Shown piece by piece: positions 53,320 through 62,209 of a stretch of 64,000 nucleotides of DNA. The position numbers and the translations under genes are program-made. The notes below the pieces were generated by a model, which worked only from the letters and a program-made list of their open reading frames with translations, searched no databases and had not been told where the DNA came from. The DNA is taken from the NCBI GenBank assembly GCA_903876885.1, contig CAIRBP010000004.1, positions 91,207 to 155,206 on the forward strand. The letters are read 5' to 3'. The first letter of the stretch is position 1. Each line of letters begins with the position of its first letter. Origin of the DNA: an uncultured Burkholderiales bacterium. GTDB taxonomy: Bacteria; Pseudomonadota; Gammaproteobacteria; Burkholderiales; Burkholderiaceae_C.

Positions 53320-53985
53320 CTAAGTTAATGGAGCACTGCAATATTTCTTAAATCCAGGGCGATCGCTGACCAATTTGTACCAGAGACTTATATTCTCAAA
53401 ATGAGGTCTATCTACTGGTATGTTAAACCAACGATAGGCAATCAACGCCATAGGTATATCGGCTAAAGTGAAATGCTCTCCCGCGGCGTAAGTATGACTC
53501 TCTAAATGCCCGTCAAAAACTGTAAACGCCTTAATCATTAACTGTCGATTAGCCTCTAACTCTTGCGGATTTCTCTCCTCTGGCTTGAGTCTAACCCATC
53601 CCCAAAATAGTGGCCTCATAGCTGGCCAGGCAACTGTATTACACCAGTCAAGCCACTGATCCACGCGTGCTGCACCTTTTGGATTAAGGGGATAAAGTGA
53701 ATTTTCATCACCACTATCCATAGTAGAGCTAGCATCAGAACCATTAGAGGCACGTCTAACAAGATACCGCATCACAGTATGTGACTCCCATAAAACAAAT
53801 CCATTGTCATTTATGGTTGGTACGAGTCCGTTTGGATTAAATTTGAGGTACTCGGGTGTTTTGGTTACACCGAATTCCATACCTGCATCTATTCGCTTGT
53901 GTTCGATTTTTAAGTCCTCACAAACCCAAAGCACTTTTTGTACATTAATGGAGTTGGTTCGGCCCCAAATGGTTAAATCATTCAA
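53320..53985 (-). CDS. glutathione S-transferase
   Basis: The 221 residues have a thioredoxin-like N-terminal domain (LTIWGRTNSINVQKVLWVCE, with Ser as the probable glutathione-activating residue; FNPNGLVPTINDNGFVLWES with the cis-Pro and the Glu-Ser glutathione contact). An all-helical C-terminal domain follows (AGEHFTLADIPMALIAYRW). It conjugates or transfers glutathione in the cytoplasm. It is convergent with the cyclase gene and divergent from the Gfo/Idh/MocA gene. Confidence 0.92.
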   Translation of the reverse strand: MNDLTIWGRTNSINVQKVLWVCEDLKIEHKRIDAGMEFGVTKTPEYLKFNPNGLVPTINDNGFVLWESHTVMRYLVRRASNGSDASSTMDSGDENSLYPLNPKGAARVDQWLDWCNTVAWPAMRPLFWGWVRLKPEERNPQELEANRQLMIKAFTVFDGHLESHTYAAGEHFTLADIPMALIAYRWFNIPVDRPHFENISLWYKLVSDRPGFKKYCSAPLT

Positions 53986-54081
53986 TTTTTATCCTTAACC
54001 GCTAAATTAGCATTTACTAATTGTAATGAGGATTAACTTAAAATACCTTAAAGATAAGCAAATTTTAAAACTAGGATTTAA

Positions 54082-55110
54082 ATGCATCAACTAAATATCG
54101 GCGTTCTCGGAGCGGCAAATATTGCAAAACAATTTATTCGAGACACAAAGCACAGTTCATCAATCAAAGTAACCTCTGTTGCTAGCCGAAGCAAGGAAAA
54201 ATCTTTAATTTTTGCAAAAGAAACGGGTCTAGATGAATCCTACGGCAGTTATGAGGAATTATTATCCACCCCCTCAATACAGGCGATCTACCTTCCTCTC
54301 CCCAATAGCATGCACGCCGAATGGGCTATCAAAGCAGCACAGGCAGGTAAGCACATCCTGTGTGAAAAGCCTTTAGCTTTGGGCATTAATGAGGCAAGAC
54401 AAATGTTTGATGCGGCTCGCAGGAACAACGTGATCCTACTCGAATCCTTTCCTTATTACTTTCAACCACAGACACATCAAATGCTATCCATATTGGAGAG
54501 CGGAAAAATTGGAAACGTAAGATTCGTTCAATCCTGTTTCGGTTTTACACTACCCAACCCTCAAAATAATATTCGTTTAAATCCTGATTTAGGAGGTGGA
54601 GCGCTACTTGATGCCGGTAGTTACGCACTTAGCTTAATACGACTTGCAATGGGAGAGGCTCCGACCCATGTCACGGCGGATTCGACTTGGGTTGAATCAG
54701 GTGTTGATATCAATACTGTTGCAACTCTTTTCTACCCTAATGGCAGGAGGGCGCAATTGTCATGCGCTATGGACGCTGCAAACTACAGAAGAGCAACCAT
54801 TTCGGCTACCGGTGGAACCATCGATACCGAATACCTTAACCACACTAGTGGGGAATTAGGAGGTGACGCTCTGGGTTATTTGACTAGTCAACTTCGTGTT
54901 CGTTACGGGACAGCAAACAATATTCCATTCGAGGCAGTACAAAGTGATACTGGTAGTGGTTTTTTATTTGCAGCAGAAGCATTTGCCAAAATGGTCAATA
55001 CTAACGATAAAAAGTCTTTTGAATTTTATGCAAAAACCAGTATCGATAACGCGGCGACATTAGAAGCTTTAGCAAATAGTGCGAAGCAACAAAAGAAAGT
55101 GGAAGTTTAG
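54082..55110 (+). CDS. Gfo/Idh/MocA-family oxidoreductase
   Basis: The 342 residues have a Rossmann domain (NIGVLGAANIAKQFIRDT, SVASRSKEKSLIFAKE, YLPLPNSMHAEWAI) and the family EKPLA motif (LCEKPLALGINEARQMF). The C-terminal domain has DLGGGALLDAGSYALSLIRL with the catalytic Asp region; the Tyr here replaces the His of many relatives, as in dimeric xylose dehydrogenases. It oxidises a sugar, sugar acid or cyclic alcohol with NAD(P). AGGA precedes the ATG. The TRAP transporter downstream may supply the substrate. Confidence 0.9.
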   Translation: MHQLNIGVLGAANIAKQFIRDTKHSSSIKVTSVASRSKEKSLIFAKETGLDESYGSYEELLSTPSIQAIYLPLPNSMHAEWAIKAAQAGKHILCEKPLALGINEARQMFDAARRNNVILLESFPYYFQPQTHQMLSILESGKIGNVRFVQSCFGFTLPNPQNNIRLNPDLGGGALLDAGSYALSLIRLAMGEAPTHVTADSTWVESGVDINTVATLFYPNGRRAQLSCAMDAANYRRATISATGGTIDTEYLNHTSGELGGDALGYLTSQLRVRYGTANNIPFEAVQSDTGSGFLFAAEAFAKMVNTNDKKSFEFYAKTSIDNAATLEALANSAKQQKKVEV

Positions 55111-55267
55111 TAATTTTTTAAAATTATCAAATTAACATAGCAAAAATAATTACCAACTCACTCATTTCAAGGGTAATCTCTTGTATCAAAAAGTGAACTA
55201 AATTTATAATATTTACAATCTCTTATTGTATTTTCAAAAAAATCTGTTTACATAATTACTTAAAACG

Positions 55268-57166
55268 ATGAACTCATCAGCACAACCTTCGGATCATCAC
55301 AATCTTGCAGTGGAAATTGCGTCCGAGTTAGATCTTCCTCACCAAAGGTTCTCTCCAACAGTAGAAAGAACATTTGATTATTTAATTGCACTCGTGCTAT
55401 TCCTTGAGCTTATTTTGCTTTTTGGAAACACAGCCATGAGGGGTATATTCAATACCTCACTTGTTTGGGCAAATGAGGTTGCCGAATACGCCTTAACAAG
55501 CCTAGCCTTCATCGGCGGTGCTGTGGCTTACCACAGGGGGCTACATTTAGTTATGCGCTTAGGCATAGATAATTTGCCGCAAAAGTTCCAGGCTAACGTG
55601 GAGTGTGCACGCCACTATTTTGTCATAGCTGTAGCTTTAATTGGACTCTACTTTGCCACACCAATGTGGCGCGACTCTTGGAACACTTTAACCGTCGTTC
55701 TGCAAATCCCTAAGTCCTGGACTCTTTTACCGTTCTTTATTGGCATGGGTCTAACACTTGTATTTGCATTTTTTGAATTGCGCCGTCACACGCTAAAAGA
55801 GAACATCGTTGCGTTTCTCATGGTTTCAGTACTGAGCCTAGTTTGGTTTCTTTTGCAACTATACACAGGTCCATGGCTTGGGACCAGCGGAATCGGATTT
55901 GCCCTTGCTTTACTCTTATTCTTGGTATTCGCCGGGGTGCCAATTGCTTACGTACTCTCCGTTACAGCTTACATGTTTATCTACAGCTCCGGTGAAGACC
56001 CTATGGCAGTATCTATGGCTATGTCGAACGGTATCAGTAGCTTTATCTTATTAGCAGTACCGTTCTTTATTTTGGCTGGCAACGTTATGACTGATGGAGG
56101 GTTGACCAAGCCTCTTGCCGATTGGGTGACGGCAATGGTAGGACGTATGCGCGGAGGCCTTCTACAGGCACTGGTGATTGCCATGTACATTTTCTCCGGT
56201 ATTTCTGGCTCCAAGATAGCGGACGTTGCTGCGGTTGGTACCACTCTTAAGGGAATGCTAAAAGAACAAGGCTATGATCCTGCCGAGAGTAGCGCTGTGC
56301 TCTCTGCAGCCGGAATAATGGGGGAAACCATTCCTCCCAGCTTAGTTATGATGGTACTTGCCTCAATTACAACGCTGTCTGTTGCCACCTTCTTCGTAGC
56401 CGGTGTCATCCCAGCCGCAGTGCTAGGACTTTGTCTAATGATCATTATTAATAGACGAGCAAAGAAGTACAACTGGCCTCGATGTCCAGCACTTTCATGG
56501 CCCGAGAAAATAAAGATCAGTTTCAGAGCACTTCCGGCATTAATGGTCCCGATTATGTTGATCATTGGAATTGTCGGTGGGATTGCAACAACAACTGAAG
56601 TCTCGTCAATTGCGGTCGTTTTCTCAATATTGGTATCAGTATTTATTTACAGAGGAATGAACGTTAAGTCTTTTATCACAACGCTTGCTGATTCGGGCGC
56701 AATGGCAGGGATGGTTTTATTCATGGTGAGCGCTGGAAGCGCCCTATCCTGGACTCTTGCGATCAGCGGATTGCAGGCCGTTGTTTCTGACTTTTTAACG
56801 CTCCTTGGCGGATCTACTTTTGCGTTTATAGCCTTTTCAATCGTACTGATGGTAGTAATGGGTTCGATATTAGAGGGACTTCCATCACTTCTTATTTTTG
56901 GCCCAATGCTTTTACATCTAACACAGAACTACGGTATTGATCCAATGGCATTTGGCATCGTGATCATCATATCAATGGGCATTGGCACTTTCATTCCGCC
57001 TTTTGGAATTTGCTATTTTGTGACTTGCTCGGTCATGGAAACCTCTGTTGAGAAAGTGACCCCTCGATTCATTCCTTATTTAAGTGTTTTACTTATCGGA
57101 TTGGTTTGTATTGCGGTTTTCCCGAGTATCAGTTTATGGCTTCCTCACGCCTTAAATCTAAGATAA
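55268..57166 (+). CDS. dctQM: TRAP transporter fused permease (DctQ-DctM)
   Basis: The first 180 residues are a DctQ-like small permease of four helices (LVWANEVAEYALTSLAFIGG, AYHRGLHLVMRLGIDNLP). The remaining 450 are a DctM large permease, with VPFFILAGNVMTDGGLTKPL, FSGISGSKIADVAAVGTTL and GIGTFIPPFGICYFVTC. The fusion gives a 632-residue inner-membrane secondary transporter that uses the sodium gradient and a periplasmic binding protein. It is 36 bases before its dctP gene. The 157-base upstream gap is very AT-rich. Confidence 0.94.
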   Translation: MNSSAQPSDHHNLAVEIASELDLPHQRFSPTVERTFDYLIALVLFLELILLFGNTAMRGIFNTSLVWANEVAEYALTSLAFIGGAVAYHRGLHLVMRLGIDNLPQKFQANVECARHYFVIAVALIGLYFATPMWRDSWNTLTVVLQIPKSWTLLPFFIGMGLTLVFAFFELRRHTLKENIVAFLMVSVLSLVWFLLQLYTGPWLGTSGIGFALALLLFLVFAGVPIAYVLSVTAYMFIYSSGEDPMAVSMAMSNGISSFILLAVPFFILAGNVMTDGGLTKPLADWVTAMVGRMRGGLLQALVIAMYIFSGISGSKIADVAAVGTTLKGMLKEQGYDPAESSAVLSAAGIMGETIPPSLVMMVLASITTLSVATFFVAGVIPAAVLGLCLMIIINRRAKKYNWPRCPALSWPEKIKISFRALPALMVPIMLIIGIVGGIATTTEVSSIAVVFSILVSVFIYRGMNVKSFITTLADSGAMAGMVLFMVSAGSALSWTLAISGLQAVVSDFLTLLGGSTFAFIAFSIVLMVVMGSILEGLPSLLIFGPMLLHLTQNYGIDPMAFGIVIIISMGIGTFIPPFGICYFVTCSVMETSVEKVTPRFIPYLSVLLIGLVCIAVFPSISLWLPHALNLR

Positions 57167-57202
57167 TAGACACGTCAACTTAATTTTCAAGGAACATTTT
57201 GC

Positions 57203-58231
57203 ATGAAGCACTCTTTCAAACTCTTTAGCCAAATAGCACTCGCCGCTTTGGCCTCTTGCGCAAGCTTTACAGCGCCAGCACAAAACAAATTTGTTATCAA
57301 AATCGCCCACTCAGACTCTGTTGATCTAAGCACTTCACGAAAAGCCGTAATGGCTGAGGCATTTGCAAGAGAAGTTAAATCTAATAGCGGTGGACGTATT
57401 GATGTTCAGGTTTTTGGGGCCGGAGCACTTGGCGGCGAGAAAGACCTTGTTGAAGGCGTTAAAAATGGATTCATTCAAGCTGGTTTAGCTTCTGGGGTCA
57501 TGGCTAATTTCTTTCCTAGTGCCATGATTACTGATCTGCCCTATCTGTTTCCAAACGACGATATAGCTGACAAAGTAATGGACGGCCCCTTTGGTCAAAA
57601 GTTAGCCGAAGATTTCACGGCCGCAACCGGTATGCACAATATGTGTTTTGGTGAAGTTGGATTCCGACATTTCAGTAGCGGCAAAACACCTATTCATTCT
57701 CCTAAAGATTTAGCTGGGCTTAAGATCAGAGTACAGGAGACTCCTTTATATGTAACGGAGATGAAAGCACTTGGCGCCCAACCTACGCCTATTGCCTTTC
57801 CTGAGACCTATACAGCACTACAAACCGGTGTGGTTGATGGTCAAGAAAATCCGATTCCAACCATCATTTTTGCGAAGTTCTATGAAGTGCAAAAGCACGT
57901 AATCTTAGACGGACACAACTACGGTATTGACTGGTTCGTGATGAGTGATAAATTCTACAAATCGTTACCCGCTGATTTATTAAAAGTTGTGTCTGATGCA
58001 GCTAAAGTAGCTTGCTCAGAGGAGCGCAAAGCAAACCGAACTTTTACTGCCAACGGCAAAAAAATCTTGGCTGAAAAAGGAGTAACCGTCTATACCCCAA
58101 CCCCCGCTGAAATTGGACAATTTAGGGCCGCAACTCAGCCTCCGGTAATTGAGTTTCTAAAAACAAAGGTTGATCCGAAATTGATTGACAGTATTCAATT
58201 GGCAGTTAAAGAGGCTGAGGGAAAAAAATAA
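57203..58231 (+). CDS. dctP: TRAP transporter substrate-binding protein DctP
   Basis: A signal peptide (LFSQIALAALASCASFTAPAQ) leads a 342-residue DctP-type receptor: FVIKIAHSDSVDLSTSRKAV, GRIDVQVFGAGALGGEKDLV, the helix-breaking LAGLKIRVQETPLYVTEM with the Arg that binds the ligand carboxylate, and FPETYTALQTGVVDGQENPI. AAGGAA precedes the ATG. It delivers an organic acid to the fused permease upstream. The ligand is not evident, though the neighbouring Gfo/Idh/MocA enzyme suggests a sugar acid. Confidence 0.95.
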   Translation: MKHSFKLFSQIALAALASCASFTAPAQNKFVIKIAHSDSVDLSTSRKAVMAEAFAREVKSNSGGRIDVQVFGAGALGGEKDLVEGVKNGFIQAGLASGVMANFFPSAMITDLPYLFPNDDIADKVMDGPFGQKLAEDFTAATGMHNMCFGEVGFRHFSSGKTPIHSPKDLAGLKIRVQETPLYVTEMKALGAQPTPIAFPETYTALQTGVVDGQENPIPTIIFAKFYEVQKHVILDGHNYGIDWFVMSDKFYKSLPADLLKVVSDAAKVACSEERKANRTFTANGKKILAEKGVTVYTPTPAEIGQFRAATQPPVIEFLKTKVDPKLIDSIQLAVKEAEGKK

Positions 58232-58538
58232 ACTAAATATTGCTATAAAAGTGGAGTAATCTAGCTTGCACTAAAGCTAGATTACTTTATCAGGAGCGGT
58301 TAGACCGAAAACTGGCAATACTTCTGACTTATTTGTAATTCAAATCAACAGGGTAGTGCAATTTTTTTAATTAACACTAATAAAGCGACACCATCAAGGT
58401 ATATAAATTTCAATTATTTAATACAAAAGACATCATTTTAAAGACGTCTTACCTAATTGGACGAATTAAAGACCTATAAAGTGAGATACTAAGTAAAGTA
58501 TAAACATTCTTTCTTATTACGTAACTGAATTTCTAATC
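58232..58538. other. 307-bp AT-rich spacer before the four-gene unknown operon
   Basis: Apart from the terminator at its left end, this stretch has no ORF of note. It is strongly AT-rich and must carry the promoter of the four-gene operon that starts at 58539. I see no single convincing -35/-10 pair and no clear ribosome-binding site before the first ATG. Confidence 0.5.
58255..58289 (+). terminator. Rho-independent terminator after the TRAP operon
   Basis: AGTAATCTAGCTT and AAGCTAGATTACT make a perfect 13-bp stem with a 6-base loop, followed by TTTAT. It lies 23 bases after dctP and separates it from the next operon. Confidence 0.78.
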
Positions 58539-59984
58539 ATGGTTGCAACTGGCAGTAAGCAGAGAAATAAGAAAAGTAATGAATCTGGCTTAATGGCTTG
58601 GGTCAAAGGGCTTTTTAATAAGCCTGTTGGCTCGCCTCACATGATGTCATTTGAAATTGACGAACTCACTAAGAAGTTCAAAATCAATGAAGAAGCCAAA
58701 CGTTTAGGCAAAATGGGCTTGCCCGCGTTTCACGCCAAGGACTTAACCAGTGTTGAAACCGAATTACTGCGACATCTAAATGTTTTACGAGAGCAAATAT
58801 TAATTAACGCAGAAAACGAAATTGCTGCAATAGACAGACAATTCACAGACAAAGAGCATGAATTCCAAAGATTTCTCACTCAAAGTCTGAATGTAGAGTT
58901 TGAGCGCAAAGCCAGGCAAATAATGGATACCCAGGGTGCATGGCTCAAAAAATTAGCATCTAATGCAATAGCTAATATAAAAGAACTAGAGATTTTTAGA
59001 GAAGAAAATAATTTAAAGCGACAAGCCAACTACCCCGAAAAATCTCAAGCCTTCTTGCGCTACACACTTCTTTTAGTTTTGATTATTATTGAAGGATCAC
59101 TAAATGCGACCTTCTTCTCTGAAGGCGTTAGTACAGGCCTAATTGGCGGCTTTATATACGCTGCGTCATTGGCCTTAATTAATATTTCAGGATGCTTTTT
59201 TATTGGGAAAATTGGTGTCCGTTGGATCAACCATAACAAAGCATACGGCAAAATAATTGGTGGGATTAGCTTACTTGTAGCTGGACTCTTTTTAGGTGGT
59301 ATGGCATTATCTATTGCTCATATCAGGGAGGCTATGGCCGTGGGAGTCGATAACCCAACTCAGGCAGCCTGGAATATGATGCAAAGTGGTCTATGGTCAT
59401 TTAAAGACCTAACTTCATGGTTTTTAATCATGTTGACGCTAGGCTTTGGGATAGCCGCAGTTGTGGACGGTGTCTATGTAGATGATATTTACCCTGGGTA
59501 CGGCAGTATATTCAGACGAACTGAATCGGCTAAAGAGGAATTTGAATCTGAATTTGAGGAAATTCGTTACGAGCTCGAAGAGTTAAAGCAAGAAAAATTG
59601 GATTTCATCGACCAACAGCTTAATTCATGCAATGAGCTTCTTTTCTCTGTTCAAAATTTATTGGAAACTAAAAAGTCTGTCCTAAAGAAATATCAAGACA
59701 AACTCAACGATTCTGAGGTGGTGCTTTTTGCTACGATTAGAAAATTTAGATTTGAAAATGAAATAGTCAGGGAAGATGGCCTAATCCCAGCGTACTTTAA
59801 TACTATGCCATCTTTGAACCCCATCACTCTTCCCAAAATGGAGCAAGCGCGTGAATCAGCTCTCATTGGCAAATTAAATGATTTGATCAGAAATCATGAG
59901 AAGACAATCTCAAGGCAAAGAGAAGAGGTTTATCAGATATTTGAGAAATTTGTAACCCAACTCAATCACCTAAGGTACTACTAA
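58539..59984 (+). CDS. coiled-coil membrane protein of unknown function (gene 1 of four-gene unit)
   Basis: No known family is recognised. The 481 residues have a basic start, a soluble helical or coiled region at about 60-165 (LLRHLNVLREQILINAENEI), four membrane helices between about 170 and 310 (AFLRYTLLLVLIIIEGSLNA, GGISLLVAGLFLGGMALSIA, WFLIMLTLGFGIAAVVDGV), and a second coiled coil at about 330-475 (EEFESEFEEIRYELEELKQE). Both coiled parts should be cytoplasmic. M19 is a possible later start. It is the first gene of a tight operon with vWA-like, J-domain and zinc-ribbon genes, spacing 7, 9 and 21 bases. Confidence 0.8.
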   Translation: MVATGSKQRNKKSNESGLMAWVKGLFNKPVGSPHMMSFEIDELTKKFKINEEAKRLGKMGLPAFHAKDLTSVETELLRHLNVLREQILINAENEIAAIDRQFTDKEHEFQRFLTQSLNVEFERKARQIMDTQGAWLKKLASNAIANIKELEIFREENNLKRQANYPEKSQAFLRYTLLLVLIIIEGSLNATFFSEGVSTGLIGGFIYAASLALINISGCFFIGKIGVRWINHNKAYGKIIGGISLLVAGLFLGGMALSIAHIREAMAVGVDNPTQAAWNMMQSGLWSFKDLTSWFLIMLTLGFGIAAVVDGVYVDDIYPGYGSIFRRTESAKEEFESEFEEIRYELEELKQEKLDFIDQQLNSCNELLFSVQNLLETKKSVLKKYQDKLNDSEVVLFATIRKFRFENEIVREDGLIPAYFNTMPSLNPITLPKMEQARESALIGKLNDLIRNHEKTISRQREEVYQIFEKFVTQLNHLRYY

Positions 59985-59991
59985 ACCGGGT

Positions 59992-60795
59992 ATGAGACGC
60001 AAAAGTAAATTAGCACAACAAAGAGCACGTAACCACACCATACTGGGGGTCGTTTTTATTTTCGCTATCGCTGCGGTGGCTGCAGGTATCGTTTGGTGGC
60101 TTGGGCAGCGTCCAGCCCCTCTAGACCCGGTAACACTTTGTCCTGCCCAGGGGCCAATCGGACACCAAGTTTTATTAGTTGATAGGACGGATCCCTTTAA
60201 CCCAGCGCAAAAGGCAGCCTTTGATAACCTAACGAAGGATTTAGTTGAGAAACTACCCGTTGGCTACTTGTTCTCCGTATTCGTTTTAGGCGATGATTTC
60301 AAAGCAGAGACCAAGCCTCTAATTGAGCTGTGTAATCCAGGCACTGGAGAAGGCAAGAGTGAATTGACGCAGAACATCAAAGCACTGCAAAATCAATACA
60401 CCAGTGGTTTTATTCAACCACTTGAAAAAGTAACCACTGAATTGCTGACCTCAGATCCAGCAAAACAGTCCCCAATCATTGAGATGCTGCAACTGGTTTA
60501 CCTGAACTCTATCCAGGCCCATAAAGCAAAAGGTCCTATTACTCTTTACGTTCTTTCGGACTTAATGCAATTCAGCCCTGCTTTGGATATGTATAAAACC
60601 ACGCCCAGCTTTGATGGGTATGACGCCACCTATACTGCCAAAAAACTTTGGGTAGATCTAGGCCTAGTTGATGTCCACGTGATCTTGTTGAATAACAATA
60701 TAAAAAATCAAAGTCCTGCGTTCATGGAGTTTTGGAATGCCTACTTCAAACGTGCAAATGCTAAATCACTAGATGTGACGAGTCTTCCCGGATAA
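59992..60795 (+). CDS. membrane-anchored vWA-like protein of unknown function (gene 2)
   Basis: The 267 residues begin with a basic segment and one membrane helix (TILGVVFIFAIAAVAAGIVW). The rest resembles a von Willebrand A/Rossmann-type fold: a first strand HQVLLVDRTDPFNPAQ with Asp and Thr where a MIDAS motif would lie, GYLFSVFVLGDD, then ITLYVLSDLMQFSP in the place of the vWA fourth strand, and VDVHVILLNN. The soluble part is predicted to be periplasmic from the basic N terminus. The vWA assignment is by pattern only. It starts 7 bases after the coiled-coil membrane gene. Confidence 0.75.
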   Translation: MRRKSKLAQQRARNHTILGVVFIFAIAAVAAGIVWWLGQRPAPLDPVTLCPAQGPIGHQVLLVDRTDPFNPAQKAAFDNLTKDLVEKLPVGYLFSVFVLGDDFKAETKPLIELCNPGTGEGKSELTQNIKALQNQYTSGFIQPLEKVTTELLTSDPAKQSPIIEMLQLVYLNSIQAHKAKGPITLYVLSDLMQFSPALDMYKTTPSFDGYDATYTAKKLWVDLGLVDVHVILLNNNIKNQSPAFMEFWNAYFKRANAKSLDVTSLPG

Positions 60796-60804
60796 CCAAG
60801 CTTA

Positions 60805-61374
60805 ATGAAAGATCATTACCAAGTACTAGGCTTACTCAAAGAAGTTGATGACGTCGTTATAAAGGCGGCTTATAAAGCGCTTGCTCAAAAGTACCACCCT
60901 GACAAACATCCGGAGCAAAAAGCCGAATACAACCGCATAATGAGCGAATTAAATGAGGCATTTTCAGTACTAGGCTTTAAACACAAGCGAAAAGAATATG
61001 ACTTGAAATGGTCTAAGACCCAAGTAAAAGCCAAGCCCGCTAAAGCGAAGGCTGAACCAGCCCCCCACAAGAACAATCCCCATCCCCCTCAAAGCCACGA
61101 ATCTGAACATTCACATAGGCATGAATCCAAGGAGACTGAATCCACAAAGCAAGCTAAGGCTAGCAAAGCAGAGTTCGAGGAAATTCTGAAAAAATTAGAG
61201 CAAAATCAAATAGATGAATACCAATTGATAAATCTATTCGAAACTACTTTTTCATTGAAAATAGAAATTTCAAGTGGTTACATAAATAACTATTCCTACA
61301 TGAAAGATGATAAAAGACACATTGTTAACTTTGAAAAAATCAAACTTGAATTGATCAATCACTGGACTAAATAA
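60805..61374 (+). CDS. J-domain (DnaJ-like) protein (gene 3)
   Basis: The N-terminal 65 residues are a J domain with KDHYQVLGLLKEVDDVVIK and the HPD motif in QKYHPDKHPEQK, which stimulates the ATPase of an Hsp70. A basic, Pro/His/Lys-rich linker follows (residues 75-120), then a C-terminal helical part (FEEILKKLEQNQIDEYQLIN). There are no Gly/Phe or zinc-finger regions, so it is a specialised co-chaperone rather than DnaJ itself. Location in this operon suggests it recruits DnaK to the membrane complex made by its neighbours. Confidence 0.85.
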   Translation: MKDHYQVLGLLKEVDDVVIKAAYKALAQKYHPDKHPEQKAEYNRIMSELNEAFSVLGFKHKRKEYDLKWSKTQVKAKPAKAKAEPAPHKNNPHPPQSHESEHSHRHESKETESTKQAKASKAEFEEILKKLEQNQIDEYQLINLFETTFSLKIEISSGYINNYSYMKDDKRHIVNFEKIKLELINHWTK

Positions 61375-61395
61375 TTTTCTACGAACCTACCCCTT

Positions 61396-62175
61396 ATGCC
61401 CTATCCATTTGAATACGCTGTAGTCAATAAATCTGACGAGAGGTTGTTTAAAGAAAAACTGCCCCACATAAGCTCCTCAATACCAGAGCTTTTCAGAACT
61501 ATGAGTATTGCTTATAGGAGTATCGAGCAACGCAACATTTACGGCAAATATGGTGGTTTAAGGAGAGATAACGGCTTTGAGACAGCACTCAATTTATTAT
61601 GGGTTGCCATGCTCAATGACAAAGTAATTGGCATTGACGCCGATATAACTACTTATATAGACACCCTCAGAGCGCTTTGCCTGAAGTGGTATAAATTCGG
61701 TAACAGCTTGGATGCCTGTTTATTCTTTGGTTACTATTTTTACTTGTTCAACAGCCAATCCAGATTCATTATTCGGGATCAAATCAAAGATTTAAAGTTT
61801 TTAATTGATAATGCAAACCAAACCACCCAAGACCCAAGCATTTTGGCTTTCATCAGTCCTAGCTATTCCAGTGCTTGGTACCAAACTGACGACGGGATCG
61901 GAGATAAACTATCAAATATCTTTATTAAATCCGGGGATTTATCCAAGGTTGGTTTGCCATTACCTGGGTATCAGATCACTTTTGGACAAACCTATCAGTA
62001 CGATCTTCGCGCACCGCATTTTATAAGTGCGGAACAAATAGAGAAACCAATTATTCAAGATAATAAAGTCATCATTACGTGTCCAAAATGCAAGCAACGC
62101 TGCAGAGGAACTAAATTCGAACACATCGAGATGACATGTCCTAAGTGTTCACAAAAGTGGGCTCAGCATATTTAA
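61396..62175 (+). CDS. unknown protein with C-terminal zinc ribbon (gene 4)
   Basis: The first 215 residues match nothing I know. They are helical and aromatic-rich (NLLWVAMLNDKVIGIDADIT, YKFGNSLDACLFFGYYFYLF) with no signal peptide. The last 35 residues are a four-cysteine zinc ribbon, CPKCKQRCRG and CPKCSQKW. Ribbons of this kind bind nucleic acid or protein. The gene closes the four-gene operon, 21 bases after the J-domain gene, and is convergent with the Ser/Asn-rich gene at 62210. Confidence 0.75.
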   Translation: MPYPFEYAVVNKSDERLFKEKLPHISSSIPELFRTMSIAYRSIEQRNIYGKYGGLRRDNGFETALNLLWVAMLNDKVIGIDADITTYIDTLRALCLKWYKFGNSLDACLFFGYYFYLFNSQSRFIIRDQIKDLKFLIDNANQTTQDPSILAFISPSYSSAWYQTDDGIGDKLSNIFIKSGDLSKVGLPLPGYQITFGQTYQYDLRAPHFISAEQIEKPIIQDNKVIITCPKCKQRCRGTKFEHIEMTCPKCSQKWAQHI

Positions 62176-62209
62176 TTTGCTCACTAGCGAATAAGCGGCC
62201 CTATTGCAA

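Noticed and set aside
58539-60795. Comparison of genes 1 and 2 of the four-gene unit with Zorya ZorA/ZorB or MotA/MotB
   Set aside because: Gene 1 has four helices and coiled tails as in ZorA, but no MotA-like helix signature is seen, and gene 2 looks vWA-like rather than carrying an OmpA-type peptidoglycan domain.
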